A DNA stretch of 64,000 bases, taken from Syntrophobacteraceae bacterium (GTDB taxonomy: Bacteria > Desulfobacterota > Syntrophobacteria > Syntrophobacterales > Syntrophobacteraceae). The stretch covers positions 1 through 64,000 of the forward strand of contig JARLHP010000127.1 in assembly GCA_031292195.1 (NCBI GenBank), read 5' to 3'. Both the position numbers and the translations under genes were made by a program. Below the pieces are notes generated by a model, which had not been told where the DNA came from, made no database searches, and saw nothing but the letters and a program-made list of their open reading frames with translations. Positions 34,974-47,152 of the stretch are shown piece by piece. Each line of letters starts with the position of its first letter. The first letter of the stretch is position 1.

Positions 34974-35357
34974 TTCATTTCCTTTCAGCTAATTTTGAGT
35001 CCATCTCCAGGAGGGGTTCCGCTAATTGTAAATGGGAAGTCAATACGGCGTGCCGGCGGCGGTGGGACCGCCAGCCGGGATTGCCAAGCCCGGGCCACGG
35101 ACTTTTCGCGGTTTCCGGGTATCCCGGGTGGACATGAGAAACCGCCCTGAAAAGCTCTTGTTCGGCTGCGCTCTATGCTTATCCCAACCTGCGGATCTCC
35201 GCAAAGAAGCACGAAGAACCGCGCTCCGAAACTTTTCATTAAATTGGGTGTTCCGAGGTAGCATGAAAGATTGTGGTTGGATCATGATACATGGAAGGAA
35301 AACGACAACAGGCTTTTTCCGCATCGGGCCGAATCGGCCCGGGCGGCGGCCACCTTT
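34974..35357. other. Intergenic region with degraded repeats
   Basis: About 380 bases between two minus-strand genes. It includes a worn family A repeat near 35160-35195 (TTCGGCTGCGCT...CCCAACCTGCGG). Short frames on both strands look like chance. No gene is seen. Confidence 0.4.
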
Positions 35358-36803
35358 TCAACGCATGGACTCTCGGACTTCGACCGGGTTATTGAGCAGA
35401 AGGTCGGGGTGAACACCATAATTGTAGCTTCGCATGCGAAAATAATTGTCGAGTATTCCCACCCTGGAATCGACGTAATCATAGATGGTAAGACGGTTGT
35501 CGGCGGTTTCCCCATCCTGGGATATATCCCGGATGGCATTGGAGAGGTTCTTCTGGAAGTAAACCGGAACCGCCAGGAAAACGACGTGAGATTTCAGGGT
35601 TCGCGAGAACTGAGGCAAAGCGCCGGGGGAAACCAGAAGCACCTTGGCCTGCAACGCTCCGCCATGCGAAACATGGTTATTGCCGCCGTCTTCGTCGGCC
35701 ATCCTGGAAGCGCCGCCGAGCCTGCTGTAAGGAAACACCGTGACTCCGCGCCGGCTGAATTCGTCGCCCAGGGCCCGGTCATGCTCTTCACCGCCCGAAA
35801 GCACCAGGACCTGCGCTGCGCCTTTACCCAGTTCCACCTCCACATCGTCGGCGATTTTACGGTTTCTTTCCGGGTCAAGCATTAGTCCCTGGAGCATGGA
35901 GGCGTAGTCAGCCCTGGAAGTATAGGGATAATCAAAATCGGTGCGCCGGGCTATCACCGTGCCCGGTATTATTCCTCGTCCTTCCCTGGCATCTTTTTCG
36001 TCGATGGAGTAAACCACATCGCCCAGGTGAAAATGAATCAGCTTCAAAAGCCGATCTTTGCGCTGCAGGGTGTTGGACAGACCCAGCACATAGCGGCAGT
36101 CGAAGTTGGGAAGAAGGTTGGTCAGAATCTTTGATGGAGAACGCTGGGACTCGTCGAAGATGATTAATCCCACCTTGTCGAAAATCTTTCTCCAATGGCG
36201 CATGACTTCGCCTATATGTCCAATGGTAATCCGGCTTCCAATCTCTTGGGTGCCGCTCGAAAACATTCCCACTTCCGAGGCCGGAATCTGCAGAAAGCCT
36301 TCGATTTTTCTTAGCCAGCCGTCAAAGAGATCTGCTTTGGGGACTACGATCAGCGCAGGTTGGCGCCTTTGGGCAAGGGTGTAGAGAGCGATGACGGTTT
36401 TGCCGCTCTTGTGACCTCCCACCAAGGTGGCGCAATCGTGTTCCAGCACGGCCTCGGCCGCCGCCTGCTGGTAGTTTTTCAATTCTCCGTGAAACTCCAC
36501 GTCTATGGGGTCGAAATGTCGCCTGCGGTCCACCAGACGGTACGGGACCTGATATTTTTTGCACAGGTCCACGAACTGGTCGAGAAACCCTCTGGGGATG
36601 AGATAATACCTGCCCTTCTGCTTAAGACAGCAAATCTGGGCAGGAATGTTGCCGATCCATTCACCCCGATTGTGCCGCATCTCATATTCGGGGTTGGTGA
36701 AAACAAGTCGTTCGTGCAACTTTTTTTCGAGCACCGGAGGCAACCCGTCAATGGGCACCTTGATCCACTCGGCAAGCAAGACATTGATATGTTTGGCGAA
36801 CAT
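35358..36803 (-). CDS. SF2 helicase-like protein with an atypical motif VI
   Basis: A protein of about 481 residues related to COG1061-type DNA/RNA helicases. Walker A is 'GGHKSGKTVIAL' (residues ~129-140), the DEAD-box equivalent is 'IIFDESQ' (~217-220), and motif III reads 'GLSNTLQRKD'. The second RecA domain includes 'VLVLSGGEEHDRALGDEFSRRG'. Motif VI is poor: 'SNAIRDISQDG' replaces the usual Q-x-x-G-R-x-x-R, although the following 'YDYVDSRVGILDNYFRMR' matches the family tail. The start at 36803 has GGAGG upstream; the frame continues 40 codons further. The N-terminal ~100 residues are a separate domain of unknown role. Confidence 0.78.
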   Translation of the reverse strand: MFAKHINVLLAEWIKVPIDGLPPVLEKKLHERLVFTNPEYEMRHNRGEWIGNIPAQICCLKQKGRYYLIPRGFLDQFVDLCKKYQVPYRLVDRRRHFDPIDVEFHGELKNYQQAAAEAVLEHDCATLVGGHKSGKTVIALYTLAQRRQPALIVVPKADLFDGWLRKIEGFLQIPASEVGMFSSGTQEIGSRITIGHIGEVMRHWRKIFDKVGLIIFDESQRSPSKILTNLLPNFDCRYVLGLSNTLQRKDRLLKLIHFHLGDVVYSIDEKDAREGRGIIPGTVIARRTDFDYPYTSRADYASMLQGLMLDPERNRKIADDVEVELGKGAAQVLVLSGGEEHDRALGDEFSRRGVTVFPYSRLGGASRMADEDGGNNHVSHGGALQAKVLLVSPGALPQFSRTLKSHVVFLAVPVYFQKNLSNAIRDISQDGETADNRLTIYDYVDSRVGILDNYFRMRSYNYGVHPDLLLNNPVEVRESMR

Positions 36804-37075
36804 CTCGAAAAATCCTCCGCCCGGAGCTCTACCCCACACCAAACCGCCCCTGGACAGAAAAAAGCTGAATGATAGAACTGAGCGCCGGACAGGCACAACG
36901 GCACTGCGCCCGCGCAGGCTCATAAAAAACGTTGCGGACCGGTCGTTTCGGCTTCGGAGAGAGTAGCCTTAGTGATATTATTACTATCCCTTAGTGCACG
37001 GTTGATTAGAATGATACCGCACAGTCTACCGAAAGTGTTATAATCAACTAACTTATTGCCCCAAAGGAGCTTTCA

Positions 37076-37411
37076 GTGAAAGGTGATCCCCCGCAATTAC
37101 TAATTATAGAGCAACTTTCCCGCGAATACGATGAAAAATATCGAAATCTGGAAAAACTAGTCTCCGAAAGCACCACCGAAGAGATTCCGCCGCAGCTGAT
37201 GGGGCTGGCTGAACGCGCCGCGGACCGTTTTCGCTCCGCCCAGGCGACCCTGCTCTCACTGCCCGCAACATTCGAAGAGGATGCGGTCCACACGGCCCTC
37301 CCAGCCATGACGGCGCTCTTCCGGGCATTCGACGAGATGCGCATTCTTTTCCAATTTTTATTTGAAACTATCAACAGCGAATCTGAATACAAGGAGAGTA
37401 GTGAAGAGTGA
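37076..37411 (+). CDS. Small hypothetical helical protein
   Basis: A 111-residue acidic, mostly helical protein with heptad-like spacing at residues ~8-32 ('LLIIEQLSREYDEKYRNLEKLV'). It has no recognised family, signal peptide or membrane segment. The GTG start has AAAGGAG at good spacing, which supports translation. It is divergent from the helicase. Its last codons run into a GTGAAGAGTGATCAGTGAAC repeat, so the C-terminus may have been altered by repeat insertion. Confidence 0.6.
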   Translation: MKGDPPQLLIIEQLSREYDEKYRNLEKLVSESTTEEIPPQLMGLAERAADRFRSAQATLLSLPATFEEDAVHTALPAMTALFRAFDEMRILFQFLFETINSESEYKESSEE

Positions 37412-37412
37412 T

Positions 37413-37439
37413 CAGTGAACAGAAAAAACATCCGGTTAC
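37413..37439. repeat. 27-bp block shared in inverse with the uvrA-mutS gap
   Basis: The sequence beginning CAGTGAACAGAAAAAACATC matches the reverse complement of 47018-47044 at 26 of 27 bases. CTCACTGCTCACTG units follow. It belongs to the TTCACTG family that fills the uvrA-mutS gap. Confidence 0.8.
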
Positions 37440-37592
37440 CGCTCACTGCTCACTGTTCGAGCCCCGCCGGGAAGAGCTCTTGCAAAAGGGGACTTCCCGG
37501 CGGAGTTCAAAGGAGTTCTGGACGATTTATAGTTACAGCAACTGGTGGCAAGAGTCCCCGCCATCCACAAAAGAAAGACTCTTTTCCCGATC

Positions 37593-38849
<1,257 letters not shown>

Positions 38850-38895
38850 TCACACTCCCCGTTTACGAAAACATATCCGCAGATTCAGAAAACCT

Positions 38896-40092
38896 TCAAC
38901 ATTTACACGTAGTGCTGATGTTGCTGAGGCCCGCCCTTTCCCGGAGCGTATCGACCATGTCCGTTTTTTCCCAGGTAAAGTCGGGATCGGTCCTTCCGAA
39001 ATGGCCGCAGCATGCGGTTTTTCTGAATATCGGCCTCTGGAGCTTCAAATACTTGATCATTTTGGCAGGTTTGAAGCTGAAAAGCTCCAGGACAAGTTCC
39101 TGGATTTTCTCGTCCGGAATGCATCCCGTACCGAAAGTATCGATCATCAGCGAAACCGGATCGGCCATGCCGATACTGTAGGCAACCTGCACCTCTACCC
39201 GTTCGGCCAGCTCGGCGGCAACGATGTTTTTGGCCACATACCGGGCCATGTAGGATGCGGTCCGGTCGACTTTGGAGGGGTCCTTGCCCGAGAAGCCGCC
39301 CCCGCCATGACTGCCTTGTCCCCCGTAGGTGTCGGCGATGATCTTTCTGCCCGTGAGGCCGCAATCGCCAAGCGGTCCGCCCACCACAAACCGGCCCGTG
39401 GTATTGACATAGTATTTGGTCTTCGAGTCCAGCAGGTTTTCCGGTATAACTGCTTTGATGACCTCTTCTATGATCGCTTCCTGCAGCTTGGCGTGAGTGA
39501 CATCGGGGATGTGCTGTGCGGCGACCACCACGGTGTCCACCCTCCGGGGCTTGTGATCGAGGTATTCGACCGTCACCTGGGTTTTTCCGTCGGGTCTTAG
39601 AAAATTCATCGAGCCGTTTTTCCGCACCTCGGCCAGCTTCTTCGAAATGCGATGGGCGTAATAGATAGGCATGGGCATGAAAACAGGGGTTTCGTTGCAG
39701 GCAAAGCCAAACATCAGCCCCTGGTCGCCTGCGCCCTGCTCTTCGAAAAGTCCTTCGCCGGCGTTGACGCCCATTGCTATATCGGGCGACTGCTTGTCAA
39801 TGCTGCTGACCACCGCGCAGGTCTCCCAATCGAAACCCATAGCGGAATCGTTGTAGCCGATATCTTTAATAGTATCTCTTACGATATGGGGGATATCGAC
39901 ATAGGTGGAGGTCGAAATTTCACCCGCCACAAAGGCCAGCCCGGTGGTTACAAGTGTTTCGCAAGCCACGCGCGCTGTTCTGTCTTCGGCTATGATCGCA
40001 TCCAGAACAGCGTCCGATATCTGGTCGGCCACCTTATCGGGATGCCCCTCCGTTACGGATTCGGACGTGAACAGATAACTCCTCATCGACAT
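38896..40092 (-). CDS. metK: Methionine adenosyltransferase
   Basis: A 398-residue enzyme that makes S-adenosylmethionine from ATP and methionine. Clear motifs are '[20 protein letters not shown]', '[13 protein letters not shown]', and the P-loop-like '[19 protein letters not shown]'. It lies between panD and ahcY on the same strand. SAM supply is relevant to several methyltransferases and radical SAM enzymes in this window. No SAM riboswitch was found in the 65 bases before it. Confidence 0.97.
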   Translation of the reverse strand: MSMRSYLFTSESVTEGHPDKVADQISDAVLDAIIAEDRTARVACETLVTTGLAFVAGEISTSTYVDIPHIVRDTIKDIGYNDSAMGFDWETCAVVSSIDKQSPDIAMGVNAGEGLFEEQGAGDQGLMFGFACNETPVFMPMPIYYAHRISKKLAEVRKNGSMNFLRPDGKTQVTVEYLDHKPRRVDTVVVAAQHIPDVTHAKLQEAIIEEVIKAVIPENLLDSKTKYYVNTTGRFVVGGPLGDCGLTGRKIIADTYGGQGSHGGGGFSGKDPSKVDRTASYMARYVAKNIVAAELAERVEVQVAYSIGMADPVSLMIDTFGTGCIPDEKIQELVLELFSFKPAKMIKYLKLQRPIFRKTACCGHFGRTDPDFTWEKTDMVDTLRERAGLSNISTTCKC

Positions 40093-40157
40093 CGGTAAAG
40101 ATCTCCTTATAGCAAAAGCTTGGGTTTTGATGGCGGGGGAGGCTCAAAAAAAACGAC

Positions 40158-40538
40158 TCACCCCACCACCGCAAGACTTGCAGGGGCCTTTGGTTCGCAC
40201 TTCCTGTTCCCGGAGCCCACCAGCACTACCGCAGGTTTGTGCGCCACTATTTCAGACTGGTCGAAATTGGCATAAGTGGCGATGATTATCAGATCGCCCG
40301 GCGCCCCCATGCGGGCCGCCGCGCCATTGAGGCAGATATCCCCTTTCCCGGCCGGACCGGCGATTGCATACGTATCGAATCGCGCCCCGTTATTGATATT
40401 GTAAACTTTTATTTGCTCGTAAGGCAGAATATCCGCCGCCTCCATGAGGTCTGAGTCTATGGTCAGGCTGCCTTCATAGTTGAGATTCGCGTCCGTTATA
40501 CGCGCACGATGGATTTTGGACTTGAGCAACGTCCTTTG
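40158..40538 (-). CDS. panD: Aspartate 1-decarboxylase
   Basis: A 126-residue proenzyme that makes beta-alanine for pantothenate and CoA. The self-processing site is the Gly-Ser in 'YEGSLTID' (Ser near residue 25), which becomes the pyruvoyl cofactor. Further motifs are '[20 protein letters not shown]' and '[10 protein letters not shown]'. The ATG at 40538 is preferred for its GGGAG site and family-typical N-terminus; the frame is open 12 codons upstream. It starts a run into metK and ahcY. Confidence 0.96.
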   Translation of the reverse strand, partial: QRTLLKSKIHRARITDANLNYEGSLTIDSDLMEAADILPYEQIKVYNINNGARFDTYAIAGPAGKGDICLNGAAARMGAPGDLIIIATYANFDQSEIVAHKPAVVLVGSGNRKCEPKAPASLAVVG

Positions 40539-40984
40539 CATGGCCCTTCTCCCGGCAATTAAGTTTAAAGCCACTTGAGCAGGTGGACACCCGGTACAGG
40601 AGTTGGCCTCAAAGCCGGAAGACCGACGATCGGCGCGTATTTGCCGTGAGGTTCGCCTCTAAAATAGCTTTTTCCAACTTTTTCTGCGCCTGCTGCATCT
40701 CGCCAAGCTCGCTGATGATGCGCATCTTGCTTCTTTGGCCTTCAATTCGAAAAACTGCGGGGGATATACTTCCCGAAGACCGTCCCGCCTGAATAATTGG
40801 TCATTGTCCCGTCCTCCAGGAGAGATACGGGCAAATCAATCTAAAAAAGTACAAAAAAAACTCTCCACAGTCAAGCCCTGCAGGGCAATCGCATGAAATT
40901 TCCACCGCCGAGCGCTTGGCCACACGCCCGCAGCGCGCGCGGCCAAATCCCGGGGGGCGCGGGGGAGACGCTCCCCCGCTCTTT
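40539..40984. other. Intergenic region between uvrA and panD
   Basis: About 450 bases. A 38-codon minus-strand frame at 40609-40725 would give a Lys/Glu-rich helix ('[20 protein letters not shown]'). It has no good ribosome site and I do not call it. A strong hairpin lies at 40959-40979. No riboswitch was recognised. Confidence 0.4.
40959..40979. terminator. Perfect GC hairpin after uvrA
   Basis: GCGGGGGAG (40959-40967) pairs with CTCCCCCGC (40971-40979) over a three-base loop. On the plus strand it is followed by TCTTTTTATCTCTTTTT, an intrinsic-terminator layout. On the minus strand, the direction of uvrA, no U-tract follows. It could be a barrier to antisense transcription into uvrA, or an RNA-stabilising 3' hairpin for uvrA. 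Confidence 0.5.
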
Positions 40985-43900
40985 TTATCTCTTTTTATCT
41001 CTTTTGCCCGCGTATTGGGCCAGCGCACGGCCGGTGAGAGATCTTTTGCGGGCTGCGACTATTTTTTGGGGCGGGCCTTCGGCCACTATCAGGCCGCCCT
41101 CGTCCCCGCTGCCCGGCCCGATATCGATAACGTAGTCGCTGGCCCAGATGAAATCGCTATTGTGCTCGATCACCAGAACGGTGTGGCCGTGATCGGTTAG
41201 CGCCCTCAGCACGTCGACCAACCGTTTGGTATCGGCGCGGTGCAGTCCGGTTGTTGGCTCGTCCAGAATGTAGAGGGTGGGGGTCCTGGAGTTGCCCAGT
41301 TCTCCGGCCAGTTTTATTCGCTGCGCCTCGCCTCCCGAAAGCGTTGGACTGGGCTGGCCCAGTTCGAGATAGCCCAGGCCCAGATCGCTTAAGACCTTCA
41401 ACTGCCGCACGATGCGGGGAATTGCGGAAAAAAGCTCCACCGCCTCCTCCACGGGCATGGCCAGGACATCGGCTATGCTCTGCCCCTTGAACCTGATATC
41501 GAGCGTTTCGGTATTGAACCGGCTGCCGCCGCACGTTTCGCAGGGCACGGAGACGTCGGGCAAAAAATTCATTTCCACTTTGGCCCGCCCCTGTCCCTTG
41601 CACTCCTCGCAGCGCCCGCCCTTCACGTTGAACGAAAACCTTCCCGGCCCGAATCCCCGGGCGCGCGCTTCGGGGAGCATGGCGAAAAATTTCCGGATGT
41701 CGTCCCAGACGCCTATGTATGTGGCCGGAATGGATCTGGGTGTTCGCCCGATGGGGTTGTGATCGACTTCCAGGACACGGCGCGGGGGCGTCGCCGTTGC
41801 GGAATCGCCCGGCGTCGGTACGGAGGCGACTCCCTCGTTCCTGGCAAGTGTCTCTCCCAGCCTGCGGTAGACCACCTCTTTTACCAGGGTGCTCTTTCCT
41901 GCGCCGGAGACGCCCGTGACCGAAATAAGCAGACCCAGCGGCACTCTTACGTCCATTCCCTTGAGATTTCTGACACTGGCGTCTTTAAACTCCAGCCAGC
42001 CCCCTTCTCCCGCCTTCTTTCTGGGCGGGATCGACCACAGTTCGTCCAAAGATTTTCCGAACCACTGTCCGGTCAGGGTTTGGCCGTTTGCGGCCAGTTC
42101 CTCGAAGCTTCCCTCGGCGATCACTTTGCCGCCGCTTTTTCCCGCCCCGGGCCCCAGTTCCACCACCACGTCGGCCTGCTTCATCGTTTCGGTATCGTGC
42201 TCGACGATAATGACCGTATTCCCCTTGTCCCGCAGCTTCCGCAGACTATCGAGCAGTTTGCTGTTGTCGGCCGGATGAAGGCCGATGGTAGGTTCATCCA
42301 GGATGTAACAGACGCCTCGCAGGTTGGAACCCAGTTGAGCGGCCAGACGTATCCTCTGGGTTTCGCCTCCCGAGAGGGTTTCGCCCGACCTGTCGAGAGA
42401 GAGGTAGCCCAACCCCACTTTCTCCAGGAATGAGAGCCTCTGGGTCAATTCCTTTGAAATCGGTTCGGCCACGGGGAGTTCCTCCCGGCTGAAGCGAAGC
42501 TTTTTCCACAGGGCCTCGAGTTCGGATACTCTCAAACCGCTCATCTGGGCGATATTGAGATCCCGAAAATAGACCGACCGGGCCTGGGCATTGAGCCTGC
42601 CGCCCCCGCAATCGGGACAGTCCAGATCGTCGTACATGGGCTGAACCCACTTCCACGCCTCATGTTCTTCCGAGACCCCCTCCAGGATTTGCAGCACCCC
42701 GGAAAACTTCCCCTTCCTGCCGTGCAAAATAGTCTCCCACACGGAATCATCCAGACTCGACGCCGGTTTTTCCGGGTCCACCCTGAGCTCGGACTTGACG
42801 GCGCGCTCGAATTTGTCCGCCTCCCGCCTCGAACCTCGCCACACCGAAGAACGGAGAAAAGCGAACAGCCCGGCTTTAAGAGAGACGTCGGGGGCGCCGC
42901 GCAGCCGGTCCACGGCCACCCGCTTTGCCCTTCCCAGGCCCATGCAGGCCGGGCAATACCCCTGCCTGCTGTTGAAGGAAAAAAGCCTCGGATCGAGGGG
43001 CGCAAGCCCCGAATCGCACGCCGGGCAGTAGAGATGCCGGCTGAACACCCTTGTCTCTCCCCCGCCGGTATCGAGGTGGAGAATGCCTCCGCCCATGGCC
43101 AGGCCGCGGCGAACCGCATTGAGCAGTTCCTCGGGGGTCACCCCGCCATGGTCCAGGCCCGGCAGGAGGGCCTCGATATCGTGTTCGCGCCGCCGCGCAA
43201 GCTCGGGCACGGGGCTGAGAACCACGTAGCGGCCGTCCACCCTCGCCTGCTCGAATCCCAGGCGCGCAAGGCGCGCGAAAAGATCGCGATATATTCCCTT
43301 GCGTCCGTGCACCAGCGGCGCCAGGAGTTTAATCCCGCCGCTCGCGGCCTCCTGCCGTACGCGCGAAAGAATATCGTCGACGCTCAGGGTTTCGAGCTCC
43401 CGGCCGCACTGCGGGCAACGCTGCCTGCCCAGCTTGGCGTAAAGAAGCCGCAGCAGGTGGTAGGTCTCGGTAATGGTGCCGACCGTCGATCTTCTGCCGA
43501 ACTGGCTGGTCCTCTGCTCGATGGCGATGGTGGGGGCAAGCCCCACGATCTGGTCGACCTCCGGCTTTTCCATGATCTTAAAATACTGGCGCACGTAGGA
43601 AGAAAGGCATTCCAGGTACCGGCGCTGGCCTTCGGCGAAAATCACGTCGAAAGCCAGGGTGGATTTGCCCGAACCGCTCAGACCGGTCAAGACGCTCATT
43701 TTGCCGCGGGGAAGCCGGATTTCGTCGATGTCCAGGTTGTGCTCCCGCGCTCCGCGTATGATAATCTGATCCTGCTTCTCTCGCGCCGGTCGCGGGCGTG
43801 GCGCCTCGACCGGCAAGCGGTCCTGCGAAATCTCCGGGCGCGAACACCTCTCCCCGGATAAGGAATAGTGTGCCACGGGCTCGGCCGCCTCCAGAAAAGA

Positions 43901-46840
43901 GCCGGAATAAGGCATGGAAATTTGAGCCAGCCGCTCGGCCAGATAGCGTCCGGTTATGCTGTGCGAACACTCCGCCACCGCTTCGGGGGAACCTTCGCAA
44001 ACGATCCGCCCGCCTTCCTCCCCTCCTTCGGGGCCAAGATCGACTATCCAGTCGCAGGCGGCCAGAAGATCCAGGTTGTGTTCGACCAAAAGGACGGTGT
44101 GGCCCTTTTCGACCAACTTGCCCAGGACCCCGATCAGCTTGGCTATGTCGTCCTGGTGCAGCCCGGTGGTCGGCTCATCCAGGATGAACAGATTGGAGCG
44201 GGCCGGTTGCCGGCCGCTCCCATCGTCGGCCTGCCGCGAACCGGGCATGGAGAGATGGCGGATGAGCTTCAGCCTTTGAGCTTCCCCGCCGGAAAAAGTG
44301 CTGAGAGGCTGGCCCATGCGGATATAATCCAGACCTATCTCCGTTACGGGTCCCAGGGCGTCGGCCAACTGGCGGTTTTTGGGGAAGAGCTCCAGAATTT
44401 CCCGCGAACTCATATCCAGCATGTCGCCGATCGACACACCCCGCAATTTTATATCCAGCACCTCCTGCTTGAACCTTTTGCCGTTGCATTGAGGACAGCG
44501 CACCAGGACGTCTGCCAGAAACTGCATTTCCACGCGCTGGAAGCCCTCGCCCGAACAGGTCTCGCACCTTCCCCCCGGCACGTTGAACGAAAAATGCTTG
44601 GCTGAAAAACCTTTGGCCATGGCTTCCGGGGTAGCCGCCAGCATCTTTCGGAGCGGATCCAGCGCCTTCGTGTAGGTCAGGAGGTTGGCCCTGGGAGTGC
44701 GACCCACCGGCTGCTGGTCGACCAGTATGACGTCACTTACGTTTTCCGCCCCGGCGATATCGTCGTGAAGACCGGGGGCCTCCGCGGGCCGGCCGGTTTT
44801 TCTAAGCCACCCCTGGTACAACGTTTTTTCCACCAGGGTGCTTTTCCCCGAGCCTGAAACCCCGCTCACCCCGACCATGAGTCCCAGGGGAATCGAAACG
44901 TCTATGGCCTTCAGGTTGTTTTCACGCGCGCCGGTAATGGTGAGTTTTCTCCAGGGGTGAGGCGGCCGGCGCAAAAGGGATTCGGGCAGCACCGATTTTT
45001 GGCCCGAAAGATAGGCCCCCGTGAGGCTCCCGGCGCAGCTTGGGAGTTGCGCGGGCGGCCCCTGGAACACCACTTTGCCCCCCCGTTCGCCAGCACCCGG
45101 CCCCATATCGATCACTTCATCGGAAAAACGGATCATTCCGGGGTCGTGTTCGACCATAACGACGCTGTTTCCCATCGTCACCAACCGATCCAACTGGTCA
45201 ACCAGCCGCTTCTGGTCGCGGGCATGCAGCCCTACGCTCGGCTCGTCGAGCACATAGAGCACATTTACCAGCGCCGACCCCAGCGCCTTGGTGAGATGCA
45301 CCCGCTGCACCTCCCCGCCGGAAAGCGTTCTGGACTGACGGTCCAGCGAGAGGTAGTGAAGCCCCACGGCCATCAGGAATTCCAGTCTGCTCCGGGTTTC
45401 GCTCACCAGCAACCGCGCTGCCGGGTCGTTCGCTATTTCCGGCCACTCGCCCCCGAAAAAAGTGCTCAGCCTGGCTATGCTCAAGGAGGCAAGCTCGGCG
45501 ATATTGGCCCCGCGCAGCCGGTAGAGAAGAGTGGCGGGCTGAAAGCGCGAGCCGCCGCAGGTCTCGCAGGGAACGTAGGCGCGGTATCGTGACAGGTAGA
45601 CCCGGACGTGCATTTTGTAGGTCCTGGTTTCCAGCCACTCGAAAAATCCCTTTATTCCGTAATAGCCTTTCGTTCCGTTTATAATTTTGTTCCTGGCGGA
45701 TTCGGAGAGTTCCAGGAATGGAATATCCACCGGGATCTTTTCTTTTTTGCAAAAATCGAGCAGCTCGACATACTCATCCCGGTCCGTGCCGAATGGTTTT
45801 ACCGCGCCCTTTTCGATGCTGAGGCCCCTGTCCGGAATGACCAGGTCTATGTCCACGCCGATCGTCCGGCCAAAGCCGCGGCAAACCGGGCACGCCCCGA
45901 TGGGACTGTTGAAGGAGAAAAGGTTGGGAGTGGCGGGAGGTATCTGCAAACCGTTTCCGCAATCGGCGCAGGAAAGCTCGGAGCTGAAACGGATGATCCG
46001 GTCGGGCATAACCACCGCCGCGACCCGTCCGGCCCCGGCGGTGTAGGCCGTGGTAATGGAATCGAGCACCCGCTGCCGCGCCACACTCCCCCAGCGCAAC
46101 CGGTCGACCACAACCAGCGGCGGCGGCGGCGGCGTAGCGCCGCTGCCGGGTTTGCCTCGCCCGGACGAGAGGATTTTTCCAGTCTGCGGCTCTGATCGGC
46201 GTGGCGCAGCCGCCGGGGCGGTGGGACCGCCTGCCGGGGTTGCCTCGCCCTCCCCTCGGGCCTTTCCTTGCTCTGTGGAAGCTGACAGGTCCAGCACGGC
46301 CCCGTTTTCAAAGATTCGCAGAAAACCCTGCGAAATCAGCCGCCCGCGCCAGTCCTCTTCCCCGTTGACGGCATAGGGGAAACAAATCAGCACCCGGTCT
46401 TCGGCCTTGAGCTCGCTCAGCCTGGAGTAAATCGTCTCGGGCGTGTCTTTGCCCACCGGCCTGCCGCACGACGGACAACCCGGCACTCCCAGCCTTGCAA
46501 ATAAAAGCTTCAGGTAGTCGTTAATTTCGGTTATTGTCCCCACCGTGGAACGGGAACTGCGCACCGCCGTGCCCGATTCTATGGCGATGCTGGGAGGAAT
46601 TCCCTCGATTAGGTCGGCTTCGGGCGGATCCATCCGTTCCAGGAACTGGCGGGCGTAAGGGGAAAAAGTCTCGACGTACCGGCGCTGCCCCTCGGCATAA
46701 AGGGTGTGCAGCGCAAGGCTCGATTTGCCGGACCCGCTCACCCCGGTAAGGGCGATCAGCCGGTATAGCGGAATGTCGAGATCGAGGTTCTTGAGATTAT
46801 GCTGGCGAACGCCGCGAAGGCGGATAACGTCCTGATCCAA
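40985..46840 (-). CDS. uvrA: Double-length UvrA (tandem fusion of two UvrA proteins)
   Basis: A protein of about 1950 residues, twice the usual ~940. Each half is a complete UvrA with two ABC ATPase units. The four Walker A motifs read [30 protein letters not shown] and [10 protein letters not shown], each paired with an LSGGE signature. Zinc-module Cys sets such as '[20 protein letters not shown]' and '[20 protein letters not shown]' are in both halves. UvrA recognises bulky DNA lesions and loads UvrB, normally as a dimer; this is a covalent dimer. A Pro/Gly-rich insert lies near residue 210-265. The TTG at 46840 with GGAG upstream is preferred. The frame is open to 46924 but runs into repeats. 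Confidence 0.93.
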   Translation of the reverse strand: MDQDVIRLRGVRQHNLKNLDLDIPLYRLIALTGVSGSGKSSLALHTLYAEGQRRYVETFSPYARQFLERMDPPEADLIEGIPPSIAIESGTAVRSSRSTVGTITEINDYLKLLFARLGVPGCPSCGRPVGKDTPETIYSRLSELKAEDRVLICFPYAVNGEEDWRGRLISQGFLRIFENGAVLDLSASTEQGKARGEGEATPAGGPTAPAAAPRRSEPQTGKILSSGRGKPGSGATPPPPPLVVVDRLRWGSVARQRVLDSITTAYTAGAGRVAAVVMPDRIIRFSSELSCADCGNGLQIPPATPNLFSFNSPIGACPVCRGFGRTIGVDIDLVIPDRGLSIEKGAVKPFGTDRDEYVELLDFCKKEKIPVDIPFLELSESARNKIINGTKGYYGIKGFFEWLETRTYKMHVRVYLSRYRAYVPCETCGGSRFQPATLLYRLRGANIAELASLSIARLSTFFGGEWPEIANDPAARLLVSETRSRLEFLMAVGLHYLSLDRQSRTLSGGEVQRVHLTKALGSALVNVLYVLDEPSVGLHARDQKRLVDQLDRLVTMGNSVVMVEHDPGMIRFSDEVIDMGPGAGERGGKVVFQGPPAQLPSCAGSLTGAYLSGQKSVLPESLLRRPPHPWRKLTITGARENNLKAIDVSIPLGLMVGVSGVSGSGKSTLVEKTLYQGWLRKTGRPAEAPGLHDDIAGAENVSDVILVDQQPVGRTPRANLLTYTKALDPLRKMLAATPEAMAKGFSAKHFSFNVPGGRCETCSGEGFQRVEMQFLADVLVRCPQCNGKRFKQEVLDIKLRGVSIGDMLDMSSREILELFPKNRQLADALGPVTEIGLDYIRMGQPLSTFSGGEAQRLKLIRHLSMPGSRQADDGSGRQPARSNLFILDEPTTGLHQDDIAKLIGVLGKLVEKGHTVLLVEHNLDLLAACDWIVDLGPEGGEEGGRIVCEGSPEAVAECSHSITGRYLAERLAQISMPYSGSFLEAAEPVAHYSLSGERCSRPEISQDRLPVEAPRPRPAREKQDQIIIRGAREHNLDIDEIRLPRGKMSVLTGLSGSGKSTLAFDVIFAEGQRRYLECLSSYVRQYFKIMEKPEVDQIVGLAPTIAIEQRTSQFGRRSTVGTITETYHLLRLLYAKLGRQRCPQCGRELETLSVDDILSRVRQEAASGGIKLLAPLVHGRKGIYRDLFARLARLGFEQARVDGRYVVLSPVPELARRREHDIEALLPGLDHGGVTPEELLNAVRRGLAMGGGILHLDTGGGETRVFSRHLYCPACDSGLAPLDPRLFSFNSRQGYCPACMGLGRAKRVAVDRLRGAPDVSLKAGLFAFLRSSVWRGSRREADKFERAVKSELRVDPEKPASSLDDSVWETILHGRKGKFSGVLQILEGVSEEHEAWKWVQPMYDDLDCPDCGGGRLNAQARSVYFRDLNIAQMSGLRVSELEALWKKLRFSREELPVAEPISKELTQRLSFLEKVGLGYLSLDRSGETLSGGETQRIRLAAQLGSNLRGVCYILDEPTIGLHPADNSKLLDSLRKLRDKGNTVIIVEHDTETMKQADVVVELGPGAGKSGGKVIAEGSFEELAANGQTLTGQWFGKSLDELWSIPPRKKAGEGGWLEFKDASVRNLKGMDVRVPLGLLISVTGVSGAGKSTLVKEVVYRRLGETLARNEGVASVPTPGDSATATPPRRVLEVDHNPIGRTPRSIPATYIGVWDDIRKFFAMLPEARARGFGPGRFSFNVKGGRCEECKGQGRAKVEMNFLPDVSVPCETCGGSRFNTETLDIRFKGQSIADVLAMPVEEAVELFSAIPRIVRQLKVLSDLGLGYLELGQPSPTLSGGEAQRIKLAGELGNSRTPTLYILDEPTTGLHRADTKRLVDVLRALTDHGHTVLVIEHNSDFIWASDYVIDIGPGSGDEGGLIVAEGPPQKIVAARKRSLTGRALAQYAGKRDKKR

Positions 46841-46860
46841 TAGTAAAAACTCCAAGTTCG

Positions 46861-47152
46861 GTGAACAGTGATCAGCGAACAGTGAGCAGCAATGGGATGA
46901 TGTTATTTCTGTTTCACTCTTCACTGATCACTGTTTTTAACACACTGAGGCCGGCCTTGAAAAGCGCCGGGTATTTCAAATCAGTGAACAGTGAGCGGTG
47001 ATGAGTGACGAGCGGGCGTAACCGGATGTTTGTTCTGTTCACTGCTCACTCTTCACTGCTCACTCTTCACTGGTTTTAGGAGGTTTTTTTCTGTTCACTG
47101 GTTTTAGTTTTTTTCTATTCACTATTCACTATTCACGATTCACTGGTTTTAA
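46861..47152. repeat. TTCACTG/CAGTGAA repeat tract between uvrA and mutS
   Basis: The gap between the divergent repair genes is made of imperfect short units such as CAGTGATCAGCGAACAGTG, TTCACTGCTCACTCTTCACT and ATTCACTATTCACTATTCAC, in both orientations. It reaches the mutS start codon, leaving no ribosome site there (…GGTTTTAA-ATG). A related block is at 37413-37460. Promoters for both genes must lie within or beside it. Such tracts are prone to slippage. Confidence 0.85.

Noticed and set aside
40093-40157. SAM or SAH riboswitch upstream of metK/ahcY
   Set aside because: The gaps are only 65 and 46 bases and show no aptamer motif.
42662-43861. 399-codon plus-strand frame within uvrA
   Set aside because: Antisense to zinc and ABC motifs of UvrA; no ribosome site or recognisable domain.
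46861-47152. CRISPR-like array in the uvrA-mutS gap
   Set aside because: Units are short, imperfect and in both orientations, with no constant repeat/spacer spacing and no cas genes.
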